Part shown: positions 55,345-63,246 of the stretch, one piece after another
How positions within the stretch are numbered: position 1 is the stretch's first letter
Layout: each line of letters starts with the position of its first letter
DNA from: Affinibrenneria salicis
GTDB lineage: Bacteria > Pseudomonadota > Gammaproteobacteria > Enterobacterales > Enterobacteriaceae
Length of the DNA stretch: 64,000 nucleotides
Reading direction: 5' to 3'
Assembly: GCF_008710095.1 (NCBI RefSeq)
Contig: NZ_VYKJ01000012.1
Span: 1-64,000, forward strand
The notes under the pieces: generated by a model
What the model was told of the DNA's origin: nothing
Databases searched by the model: none
What the model saw: the letters and a program-made list of their open reading frames with translations, nothing else
Program-made: the position numbers and the translations under genes

Positions 55345-56445
55345 ATGGCAACAGGAAAAGATGACGCGAAGTCTGCGCTGGCGGGCAACGATCTGGCGAC
55401 CGAATTTATCAGTATGCCGGAGCAGGAAGCGGCGCAGCTGGCGCGCGATCATTTCGGCCTCGATGGCCGGCTGACGCGCCTGGCCACCGAGAAAGACGAT
55501 ACCTTCCGGCTGACGGACAGCGCGGGGCGGCGGTATATTCTAAAGATCGCCAATCCCGCCGAACCCTACGACGAGATCGCGCTGCAGGTGGATCTGCTCG
55601 ACTGGCTGCGGCGGCAGGACGACAGTCTGCCGGTGCCGGCCGTCGTGCCGAATCGGCAGGGGCAAAGCATGACGTCGCTCGCCGACGCCGCCGGGCAGCG
55701 GCGCTGGTTGCGGCTGCTGACGTATCTGCCGGGCACGCCGCTGGATAGCGTGGCCGCGACGGCCGCGCAGCGCGAACGGGTCGGCGAGGTGCTGGGCCGT
55801 CTGCGGCTGGCGATGGCGCGCTTCGACCATCCGGCCGCCCGCCGCACGCTGCTATGGGATGTGAAAAATCTGGCCGAGCTGCAGCCGCTGCTGGCCGCGG
55901 TGCAGGATGATCAACAGCGCGACCTGCTGCAGCGGGGTCTGGCGCGGTTTCTCAGTCTGGCGCCGCGTATTCAGGCGCTGCCGTGCCAGGTGCTGCATAA
56001 TGACTTCAGCCAGTCGAACATTATTGTCGACGCCGCCAGCCGCGATTTCGTCACCGGCATCATCGATTTCGGCGATACCGTTTATACCGCGGTGGCGGTT
56101 GACGTGGCGACCGCGTTGCTCAATCAACTGCCGCGCGACGCGGCGCAGAATCCGCCGGCGGACCTGTTCAGCGCCGGCCGCGATTTACTGCGCGGCTATC
56201 TGCGCCACGCCGAACTCAGCCGGGAAGAACTGGCGCTGCTGCCCGATCTGGTGCTGGGCCGGGTGGTGGCGCGCGCGCTGATTACGCTATGGCGCGCGCA
56301 GCGTTTCCCGGATAATGCCCGTTATATTCTGCGCAATACCGAACCGGGCTGGGGGCAGTTGCGCTGGCTGCTGGACCATGCCGGCGACGCGCTGGCGCAC
56401 ACCTTTATTACAATGATCCCGTCTTCAGGAGAACAACATGACTGA
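55345..56445 (+). CDS. Hydroxylysine-kinase-like APH-family phosphotransferase
   Basis: A 366-aa kinase of the aminoglycoside-phosphotransferase fold. ATP-site Lys67 (RYILKI), the catalytic loop as H218-N219-D220 (VLHNDFSQSNII, where HGD is usual) and IDFGDTVY (Asp241) are visible. The order of LLWDVKNLAELQPLL, the catalytic loop, GIIDFGD and the final RFPDNARYILRNTEPGW matches animal hydroxylysine kinase (HYKK/AGPHD1) as I remember it. Its stop overlaps the next gene, a phospho-lyase-like PLP enzyme, by 8 bp. Together they predict phosphorylation of a hydroxyl-amine substrate followed by elimination. A homoserine or choline kinase role is a less likely alternative. Confidence 0.78.
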   Translation: MATGKDDAKSALAGNDLATEFISMPEQEAAQLARDHFGLDGRLTRLATEKDDTFRLTDSAGRRYILKIANPAEPYDEIALQVDLLDWLRRQDDSLPVPAVVPNRQGQSMTSLADAAGQRRWLRLLTYLPGTPLDSVAATAAQRERVGEVLGRLRLAMARFDHPAARRTLLWDVKNLAELQPLLAAVQDDQQRDLLQRGLARFLSLAPRIQALPCQVLHNDFSQSNIIVDAASRDFVTGIIDFGDTVYTAVAVDVATALLNQLPRDAAQNPPADLFSAGRDLLRGYLRHAELSREELALLPDLVLGRVVARALITLWRAQRFPDNARYILRNTEPGWGQLRWLLDHAGDALAHTFITMIPSSGEQHD

Positions 56446-57799
56446 TTCTCACAATAGCCGCGGCAAAATGGTCAACGCTTTTAACCCGGATAATCTGGCG
56501 CATCTCGACGCGGCGTCGCGTAGCGCCATCGAACGGCGTATTCGTCTGTTGGGCCCGGCCTATCGTCTGTTTTATCAGCAGCCGGTGGACGTCAGCCGCG
56601 GTCGCGGCGTGCGTCTGTACGATCGCAACGGCAACGAGTATCTGGACGCCTATAACAATGTGGTCTCGGTCGGGCATGCGCACCCCAGGGTCGTCGAGGC
56701 GGTCAACGCGCAGATGGGGCGTTTGTGCACCCATACCCGCTACATTCAGGACGGGATTCTGGACTATGCCGAGCAGCTGCTGTCCACGTTCGGCGGCCGC
56801 ATCGGCAGCCAGGGCCACATGATGTTCACCTGCACCGGGTCCGAGGCCAATGATCTGGCCCTGCGCATCGCGCGCCATTACACCGGTCGTCAGGGCGTGA
56901 TCATTACCTCCGAGGCCTACCACGGCAACTCGTTTCTGACCGCCGGCATCTCGCCCTCGCTCGGCAACCTTTCGCCGCTCGGCGCCTGGGTGCGGCGCGT
57001 GGCGGCGCCGGATTCTTATCGCCTGTCGCCGGCGGAAATCGGCCAGCGGATGGCCGAACAGGTCGCCGCGCAGATCGACGAACTGCAGCGCCACGGCGAA
57101 GGGCTGGCGGCGTTTATCGCGGATTCGGTGTTCTCGTCGGACGGCATCTACACCAACCCCAGCGATGTGCTGGCGCCGGTGGCTGAAGTGGTGCGCGCGG
57201 CGGGCGGGTTGTTTATCGCCGACGAAGTGCAGTCGGGCTTCGCCCGCACCGGCGAGGCGCTGTGGGGCTATCAGCGCCACGGCGTCGATCCCGATATTAT
57301 TACCATGGGCAAACCGATGGGCAACGGCTATCCGGTGGCGGCGGTGGCGGTGACCCATGAGGCGGTGAAGCGGTTCGGCAGCGACCAGCGCTATTTCAAT
57401 ACCTTCGGCGGTAATTCGGTGGCTATCGCCGCCGCGCAGGCGACTTTCGATGTGATCCGCGAAGAGCGTCTGCAGGACAACGCGCGCCAGGTCGGCGAGT
57501 TTATTCGCGCCGGGATGCGCGATATCGCCAGCCGCTACCCGCAGATTGGCGACGTGCGCGGCGCGGGGCTGTATATCGGCGTCGAAATGGTGAGCGACGC
57601 GGATCGGAAAACGCCGGATGCGGCGCTGGCGACGGCGATCGTCAACGGTCTGCGCGAACGGCGGGTGCTGATTTCCGCCACCGGTTTTTCCGCCAATGTG
57701 CTGAAGATCCGCCCGCCGCTGGTGTTTTCGCAAAACGACGCCAGCCAGCTGTTGAGCGAAACCGAAGCGGTGCTGGCGCAACTGACCGCGCGCGGCTAA
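56438..57799 (+). CDS. Class-III PLP enzyme, phospho-lyase-like (ETNPPL/PHYKPL type)
   Basis: A 453-aa fold-type-I PLP enzyme. PLP residues: Lys292 (TMGKPMGNG), Asp262 (FIADEVQSGF) and the phosphate loop TGSEAND. TRYIQDGILDYAE, LALRIARHYTG and RYFNTFGGN match the AGXT2L subfamily, which includes ethanolamine-phosphate phospho-lyase and 5-phosphohydroxylysine phospho-lyase, more than ordinary omega-transaminases. The preceding overlapping kinase supports lyase chemistry (loss of phosphate and ammonia, leaving an aldehyde). A simple aminotransferase remains possible. A hairpin follows at 57877. Confidence 0.78.
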   Translation: MTDSHNSRGKMVNAFNPDNLAHLDAASRSAIERRIRLLGPAYRLFYQQPVDVSRGRGVRLYDRNGNEYLDAYNNVVSVGHAHPRVVEAVNAQMGRLCTHTRYIQDGILDYAEQLLSTFGGRIGSQGHMMFTCTGSEANDLALRIARHYTGRQGVIITSEAYHGNSFLTAGISPSLGNLSPLGAWVRRVAAPDSYRLSPAEIGQRMAEQVAAQIDELQRHGEGLAAFIADSVFSSDGIYTNPSDVLAPVAEVVRAAGGLFIADEVQSGFARTGEALWGYQRHGVDPDIITMGKPMGNGYPVAAVAVTHEAVKRFGSDQRYFNTFGGNSVAIAAAQATFDVIREERLQDNARQVGEFIRAGMRDIASRYPQIGDVRGAGLYIGVEMVSDADRKTPDAALATAIVNGLRERRVLISATGFSANVLKIRPPLVFSQNDASQLLSETEAVLAQLTARG

Positions 57800-57876
57800 C
57801 GTCGGGCGCGCAGGAATGACGCCTTTCCGTTGCGGGATCGGCGTTAGCCGGCGCCGCCGCGCGGCGGCCCATCCCC

Positions 57877-57906
57877 CGCCCGCCGGCGAAAACAGGCCGG
57901 CGGGCG
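57877..57906. terminator. Hairpin after the phospho-lyase-like gene
   Basis: A perfect 11-bp GC stem (CGCCCGCCGGC / GCCGGCGGGCG) with an 8-nt A-rich loop in the 197-bp gap before the second GntR gene. No T-run follows. Downstream, a TATGAT-like -10 box near 57942 may serve the GntR gene. Confidence 0.45.
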
Positions 57907-57996
57907 AACGTCCGATCTGCTTACATCGGCGCGTTTAATGTTATGATTTGCTGTGTCGCCGCCAGGCTCCGTAATCACCATTCATTGAGGTAAGTG

Positions 57997-58689
57997 ATGA
58001 CCAGAGGCGTTACCGCAAAGCAACGTGAAGTTCAGCGCATTGTCGATGCGCTGTCGATTGCGATTGCTCAACATCGCCTGAAGCCGGGAACGCGATTGAT
58101 CGAAGCGCAGATTGTCGATGTCCTGCAGGCCAACCGCAATCATGTGCAGGCCGCTTTGCAGCGAATGGCGTTGCAGCATATTGTCACCATCGAGCCGAAT
58201 CGCGGCGCGATGGTCGCCCGCCCCGAGGCTCAGGAAGCCAGAGAAATCTTTATCGCGCGCCGGGCCATTGAGAGCGCCATCGTCGCCTGCATCACGCCGG
58301 CCGGCATGGCGCGCTACGCGGCCGATATCGATGCGCAGCAGCAGGCCGAACGGCTGGCCGCGCATCAGGATGACCGGCGCAATATCGTGCGCGAGCTGAG
58401 TCAGTTTCATCTGCTGCTGGCGCAGATCGGCGATAATAAGGTGCTGGGCGAAATTCTCGCCAATTTGATGGTGCGCAGTTCGCTGATCGTCGCGCTCTAC
58501 CAGCGCAACGATACCCCGGCCTGCCAGTGCGCCGAACACGGTCAGATTATTGAGGCGCTGCACGCCGGCGATAATGCGCGCGCCCAGGCGATCATGATCG
58601 ATCACCTGAACGCGCTGGAACAGCAGCTGGATTTGGCCGAGTACGACGCCGACGAGCTGTCGCTGCGTCAGGCGCTACTGGTGGAGTAA
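57997..58689 (+). CDS. GntR-family (FCD) transcriptional regulator
   Basis: A 230-aa regulator with an N-terminal winged HTH (DALSIAIAQHRLKPGTRLIEAQIVDVLQANRNHVQAAL) and an FCD domain. ATG at 57997 is six bases after GAGG; GTG at 57994 is the alternative. Its last 15 bp overlap the 3' end of the convergent amidohydrolase gene. It probably regulates the adjacent LIV-type transporter operon, but no operator was identified. Confidence 0.86.
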   Translation: MTRGVTAKQREVQRIVDALSIAIAQHRLKPGTRLIEAQIVDVLQANRNHVQAALQRMALQHIVTIEPNRGAMVARPEAQEAREIFIARRAIESAIVACITPAGMARYAADIDAQQQAERLAAHQDDRRNIVRELSQFHLLLAQIGDNKVLGEILANLMVRSSLIVALYQRNDTPACQCAEHGQIIEALHAGDNARAQAIMIDHLNALEQQLDLAEYDADELSLRQALLVE

Positions 58690-59892
58690 ACGCGCCGCCG
58701 GGCGTTCAAAAGTTTGCCGGCCGGCTTTGAATCCCATCACCGGCGGCGCGATGCCCGCCACTACCTCGCTGGCCTGCCGTACGTCAAACACCGCAAAATC
58801 CGCCCGACAGCCCGGCGTCAGGCCGTAGTCGGTCAGCCGCATCAGGCGCGCCGACTGGGTGGAAATCCACGCCAGACAGCGCAACATATCCGCCGGCGTG
58901 CCCAGTTGACCGACGTTGGCGAACAGATTAGCCTGGCGCACCAGCGAGGCGTCGCCGAACGGCGTGAACGGATTGCCGATATTGTTGCTGGAGAGCGAAC
59001 AGGTGACGCCGCACTCATCGAGCAGCGCCAGCGGCGCCACGCCGCGCGGTTTATTGCAAAAATGGTCGCGCCCGGTGAGAAACAGATCGGTCGCCGGCAG
59101 GGCGGTGATATGGATGCCGGCCGCGGCCAGCCGCCGCGCCAGATCGAGCAGCGTCGGTTTGTCCAGCGTGGACAAGCGGGTCACGTGGCCGAGCGTCACC
59201 CGGCCGGCCATGCCGGCGCGCTGGGTTTCGGCGATCGCCGCTTCCAGCATGCGGGTATCGGGGCGCAGATCGAAATCGAAATGCAGATCGAGATCCACCC
59301 GCCATTCCTGCGCCAGTTCGAACAGTCGGCGCAGCTGGCCCGGCGGATCGCTGTCGGTGTAGGGGCAGCCGCCGAGCAGATCGGCGCCGTCCGCCAGCGC
59401 CGCGCACAGCAGCGCTTCGGTCCCCGGATTATTCAGCAGCCCTTCCTGCGGAAACACGCAAATGCTCAGGTCGATGGCCCAGCGGTAATCGTCGCGCAGC
59501 CGCTTAACGGCGCGAAAGCCGGTCAGACCGATAAGCGGGTCGATTTCGACATGGGGGCGCATCCAACTGGTGCCCTGCATAATCGCCTGTTCGATAATGG
59601 CGGCGCCGCGCCGGTAAACGTCCTCTTCGGTAAAGTCCGCCTTCGCCGCGCTGGTGGTGCGAATGGCCTCTTCCAGCGTGCCGTCGCGCAGCTCGCAACG
59701 CGCCAGAATGCAGGCCTTATCCAGGTGAATATGCGTTTCAATCAGGCCGGGCAGCACCAGCTTGCCGCCGAGATCCCGCGTCGGCGCGCCGTCCAGCGCG
59801 GCGACAAAGCGCCCCGCGGCGATATGCAGCGTGTGCAGCCGGTCGCTATCCTGCGCCAGGCGCGCGTTAAGCAGCGTGAGTGTGTCAGACAT
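58675..59892 (-). CDS. Cytosine-deaminase-like amidohydrolase
   Basis: A 405-aa metal-dependent hydrolase of the CodA/AtzC-related group. The N-terminal metal motif is THIHLDK, a later histidine lies in DLHFDFD and another in TLGHVT. The position of the CodA iron ligand Asp313 (GHDD) reads SSNNIGNPFTPFGD here, so a canonical cytosine deaminase is unlikely. It overlaps the fused transporter gene by 8 bp and is last in that operon, so it probably processes the imported compound. Confidence 0.75.
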   Translation of the reverse strand: MSDTLTLLNARLAQDSDRLHTLHIAAGRFVAALDGAPTRDLGGKLVLPGLIETHIHLDKACILARCELRDGTLEEAIRTTSAAKADFTEEDVYRRGAAIIEQAIMQGTSWMRPHVEIDPLIGLTGFRAVKRLRDDYRWAIDLSICVFPQEGLLNNPGTEALLCAALADGADLLGGCPYTDSDPPGQLRRLFELAQEWRVDLDLHFDFDLRPDTRMLEAAIAETQRAGMAGRVTLGHVTRLSTLDKPTLLDLARRLAAAGIHITALPATDLFLTGRDHFCNKPRGVAPLALLDECGVTCSLSSNNIGNPFTPFGDASLVRQANLFANVGQLGTPADMLRCLAWISTQSARLMRLTDYGLTPGCRADFAVFDVRQASEVVAGIAPPVMGFKAGRQTFERPAARLLHQ

Positions 59893-62365
59893 CGACGGTT
59901 TCTCCTAAGTAAGCGGCCAGCAGCGAGCCGTCGGCCTGTAGCTGACGGGCTTCGCCCTGGCTGACGATTTTCCCGGATTCCAGCACCAGCGCCCGATCGG
60001 CGATTTCCAGCGCCAGGTTCGCCATCTGATCGACCAGCAGCAGCGTCACGCCCTCGTCGCGCAGCGTGGCCAGCGCATCATACAGTTCGCCGATCATGCC
60101 GGGAGACAGGCCGAGACTCGGTTCATCCAGCAGCAGGATGTTTGGTCGCGACATTAGCCCGCGGCCGATGGCCACCATCTGCTGTTCGCCGCCGGAAAGC
60201 AGTCCGGCCGGGCTGTGCAGACGATCGCGCAGGCGCGGGAAGCGCTGCAGTATCTGCTCAATCGCGCGCTGTCGTTCGCCGGCGTCGGGGCAGGCGTAGC
60301 CGCCGAGCAATAAATTATCCAGCACCGACAGCTGGCCGAACATTTGGCGTCCTTCCGGCACCAGCGCCAGCCCCATGCCGGCGATGCGGCTGGCGTCCGC
60401 TTCATGGATGGCGATATCGTTGAGATAGATGCGGCCGCCGCCGGCCGGGCGCAGGCCGGCCAGGCAGTTCATGATGCTGGATTTGCCTGCGCCGTTGGCG
60501 CCGAGGATCGCCACGGTTTCCCCCGGATTGACGCTGAAGCTCACTTTGTCGACCACCGGCGCGGCGCCGTAGTCGATGCTCAGGTTATGCACCACCAGTA
60601 CCGGTTCGTGCGAGGTTTGCAGCGGCGTGCGGCGCGGCGGCGCGCGATAGCCGGTGCCCCCCAGGTAGGCGTTGATCACCTGCGGATGGCGTTGAATCTC
60701 CGTCGGCGTGCCGTACGCCAGCGGTTTACCGGCGTCCAGCACCTGAATATGGTGGCATACCGCCATCACCAGCGGCATATCGTGTTCGACCAGCACCAGC
60801 GCCAGACCAAACTGCGCCAGCCGGCGCAGCAGCACGGCCAGCCGATCGGTCTCTTCGCGGCTCAGCCCGGCGGCCGGTTCGTCGAGCAGCAATACGGCCG
60901 GATTGAGCGCCAGCGCGCGGGCGATCTCCACCAGACGGCGGTCGACGTGCGGCAAATCGTCGGCCGGCCGCAGCACCGAACCGCGGTAGCCGACCAGCGC
61001 CAGCAGCGCGAGCGCCAGCTGCTGCGGCGCTTCGCCCGGACGGCGCCACGGCCGGCCGAGACGGCCGCCCTGCAGCGCCACCAGCAGATTGTCCAGCACG
61101 CTCAGTTCGCCGAACAGCTGGGTGGTTTGATAGGTGCGGGCGATGCCGGCGCGGGCGATTTTCCACTGCGGCGCGCCGTGCAGAGCCTCATCCAGCCGGA
61201 TGGCGCCGCTGTCGGCGCGATAGAAGCCGCTGATCATATTGAGCACCGTGGTCTTGCCCGCGCCGTTCGGGCCGATTAGGCCGAGTACCTGACCCGGCTC
61301 GACGCGAAAGCTGACGCCGCTGGCCGCCTGCACGCCGCCGAAGCGAATGCCGATCTCGCTGACCGTCAGCGCCGGCCGGCTACGCTGAAAGTGGCGCTGC
61401 AGCAGGGCGTCGTCCGGCTGTTCGGGCGCCAGGCGCGCGTCCGGCCTGACCAGCCAACGCGTCAGACTGCCGAGAATGCCCCTGGGCGTCAGCCACAGCA
61501 CGCCGAGCAGCAGCAGGGAGAAAATCAGCAGCCGGTATTCGGCGAAGCCGGACAGCAGTTCGGGCAGCACCACGATCAGCAGGGCGCCGAGCACCGGGCC
61601 GAGCAGGGTGGAGCTGCCGCCCACCACCACCGCCAGTACGAACAGGATCGACTGGGAGAAGGGAAACGAGTCGGGGTTGATAAACATCAGCAGCGGGGCG
61701 ACCAGCGCGCCGGCGGCGCTGGTCAGCATCGCCGACAGGGCGAAGGCCAGCGTTTTGGTCCAGGTCGGGTTAAAGCCGAGCGAGCGGGCGGCGATCTCGC
61801 TGGATTTGGCCGCGCGCATCGCCAGCCCCCACGAGCTGCCGTACAGCCGCGCATAGAAGCCGAGCGCGGCCATCATCAGCGCGCCGCAGCACAGCGCCAG
61901 CCCAATGGTCGGGTCCAGTCCGGCGAAATCGGGCAGCGGTATGCCCATCAGACCGTTGGCGCCGCCGGTAACCGTACGCCATTCGATCAGAATATGGCGC
62001 ACCACCAGCGCGAAGGAGATGGTAATCATCGCCAGCCAGGGGCCGCTGACCCGCAACGCCGGGATCGCCAGCAGCGCGCCGAGCAGTCCGGCGCTGAGCG
62101 CGGCGATCGGCAGCGCCAGGCCGAGCGGCACGCCCGCGAGGGTCAGTCCGGCGGACAGATAGGCGCCGATGGCGTAAAACGCGATGTGACCAAACGAAAT
62201 CTGGCCGCTCAGGCCGATCAGAATGTTCAGGCCGACCGCCGCCACCACCGCCAGCGCGCACAGCGACATCACCAGCAGGGCATAGCTGCCGAGCCAGAAC
62301 GGCAGCAGAAACGCGGCCAGCCCCAGCAGCACCATCCCGGCCTGATTCACAGTGATTTTTTTCAT
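59885..62365 (-). CDS. LivM-LivG-LivF fusion: branched-chain-type ABC permease and two ATPases
   Basis: One 826-aa polypeptide. Residues 1-305 are a LivM-type permease (GLSGQISFGHIAFYAIGAY). Residues about 333-570 are a LivG-type ATPase: Walker A GPNGAGKTT 365-373, Walker B LLLDEPA 492-498. Residues about 588-826 are a LivF-type ATPase: GANGAGKSS 622-630, LLSGGEQQ 722-729, LLLDEPS 744-750. In the LivG part the signature reads LPHVDRRLVEIAR (471-483), lacking the usual glycine (compare LAYGDQRRLEIAR in E. coli). LivM-LivG fusions are familiar; the triple form is less so. ATG at 62365 overlaps the livH-like stop by one base (TAATG). Confidence 0.9.
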   Translation of the reverse strand: MKKITVNQAGMVLLGLAAFLLPFWLGSYALLVMSLCALAVVAAVGLNILIGLSGQISFGHIAFYAIGAYLSAGLTLAGVPLGLALPIAALSAGLLGALLAIPALRVSGPWLAMITISFALVVRHILIEWRTVTGGANGLMGIPLPDFAGLDPTIGLALCCGALMMAALGFYARLYGSSWGLAMRAAKSSEIAARSLGFNPTWTKTLAFALSAMLTSAAGALVAPLLMFINPDSFPFSQSILFVLAVVVGGSSTLLGPVLGALLIVVLPELLSGFAEYRLLIFSLLLLGVLWLTPRGILGSLTRWLVRPDARLAPEQPDDALLQRHFQRSRPALTVSEIGIRFGGVQAASGVSFRVEPGQVLGLIGPNGAGKTTVLNMISGFYRADSGAIRLDEALHGAPQWKIARAGIARTYQTTQLFGELSVLDNLLVALQGGRLGRPWRRPGEAPQQLALALLALVGYRGSVLRPADDLPHVDRRLVEIARALALNPAVLLLDEPAAGLSREETDRLAVLLRRLAQFGLALVLVEHDMPLVMAVCHHIQVLDAGKPLAYGTPTEIQRHPQVINAYLGGTGYRAPPRRTPLQTSHEPVLVVHNLSIDYGAAPVVDKVSFSVNPGETVAILGANGAGKSSIMNCLAGLRPAGGGRIYLNDIAIHEADASRIAGMGLALVPEGRQMFGQLSVLDNLLLGGYACPDAGERQRAIEQILQRFPRLRDRLHSPAGLLSGGEQQMVAIGRGLMSRPNILLLDEPSLGLSPGMIGELYDALATLRDEGVTLLLVDQMANLALEIADRALVLESGKIVSQGEARQLQADGSLLAAYLGETVDV

Positions 62366-63228
62366 TATACTTTTATCCGTACTTTTCGCCCGAACAGGCC
62401 GTCAGGGCGCAGCGCCAGCGCCAGAATCACCAGCGAGAAGGTGAACATCTGGGTGAAGGCGGACCCGAAATAGAGGGTGATGACGGCCTCCGTGACGCCG
62501 AACAGCAGACCGGCGATATAAATGCCGCTGGCGTTGGTCAGCCCGCCGAGGATGGCGACCGCGAAGGCCTTCAGGCCGAACAGGGTGCCCATGTCGCTGT
62601 TGATATTGAACAGCGGGGCGATCAGCAAACCGGCCAGACCGGCGAACACCGCCGAAACGGCGAACGCGGCGGCGATCACCCGGCTGACGCGGATGCCCAT
62701 CAACTGCGCGGCGCAGGCATTCTGCACGCAGGCTTCCAGCACCTTGCCGATCCGGCTGTAACGACGCGTCAGCGTCAATAGCAGCACGATGGCCAGCCCG
62801 CACAGCGGGATCAGCAGACTCATCAGCGCGATAGGGTGTCCGAACAGCGAAAAGCGCAGATCGCCGACCGGGAACTGACGCGGTTCCTTGCCGAAAGTGA
62901 ACATCGCGATGTTATCCACCAGAATGCCGCCCGCCACGGTGGCCATCAGCCAGGCGTCGGAGCCGCGACTGTGGAACGGCCGGATCAGCAGCCGTTCCAC
63001 CAGCAGGCCAAAGAACGCGCAGAACGACAGCGTGGCCGGCACGGCCAGCCACAGCGGCCAGCCCCAGGTGACGGACAGCGAATAGCCGACGGTGGCGCCG
63101 ACCATCATCGCGCTGCCCTGGGCGAAGTTGACCGTACGCGAGACGATCCAGGTAATATGAAAGCCGAGCGCCAGCAGCGCGTACATACTGCCGAGGCTCA
63201 AACCGGTCGATAAAGCTGTGCTCCACAT
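62365..63228 (-). CDS. LivH-type ABC permease
   Basis: A 287-aa inner-membrane permease with about eight helices; GLSLGSMYALLALGFHITWIVSRTVNFAQGS and the ILGGLTNASGIYIAGLLFGVTEA segment are LivH signatures. It lies between the binding-protein gene (18-bp gap) and the fused LivMGF gene. The ligand may be an amide, urea or amino acid; LIV-type systems carry all of these. Confidence 0.92.
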   Translation of the reverse strand: MWSTALSTGLSLGSMYALLALGFHITWIVSRTVNFAQGSAMMVGATVGYSLSVTWGWPLWLAVPATLSFCAFFGLLVERLLIRPFHSRGSDAWLMATVAGGILVDNIAMFTFGKEPRQFPVGDLRFSLFGHPIALMSLLIPLCGLAIVLLLTLTRRYSRIGKVLEACVQNACAAQLMGIRVSRVIAAAFAVSAVFAGLAGLLIAPLFNINSDMGTLFGLKAFAVAILGGLTNASGIYIAGLLFGVTEAVITLYFGSAFTQMFTFSLVILALALRPDGLFGRKVRIKV

Positions 63229-63246
63229 GCTCAGGCTCCGCCATAC

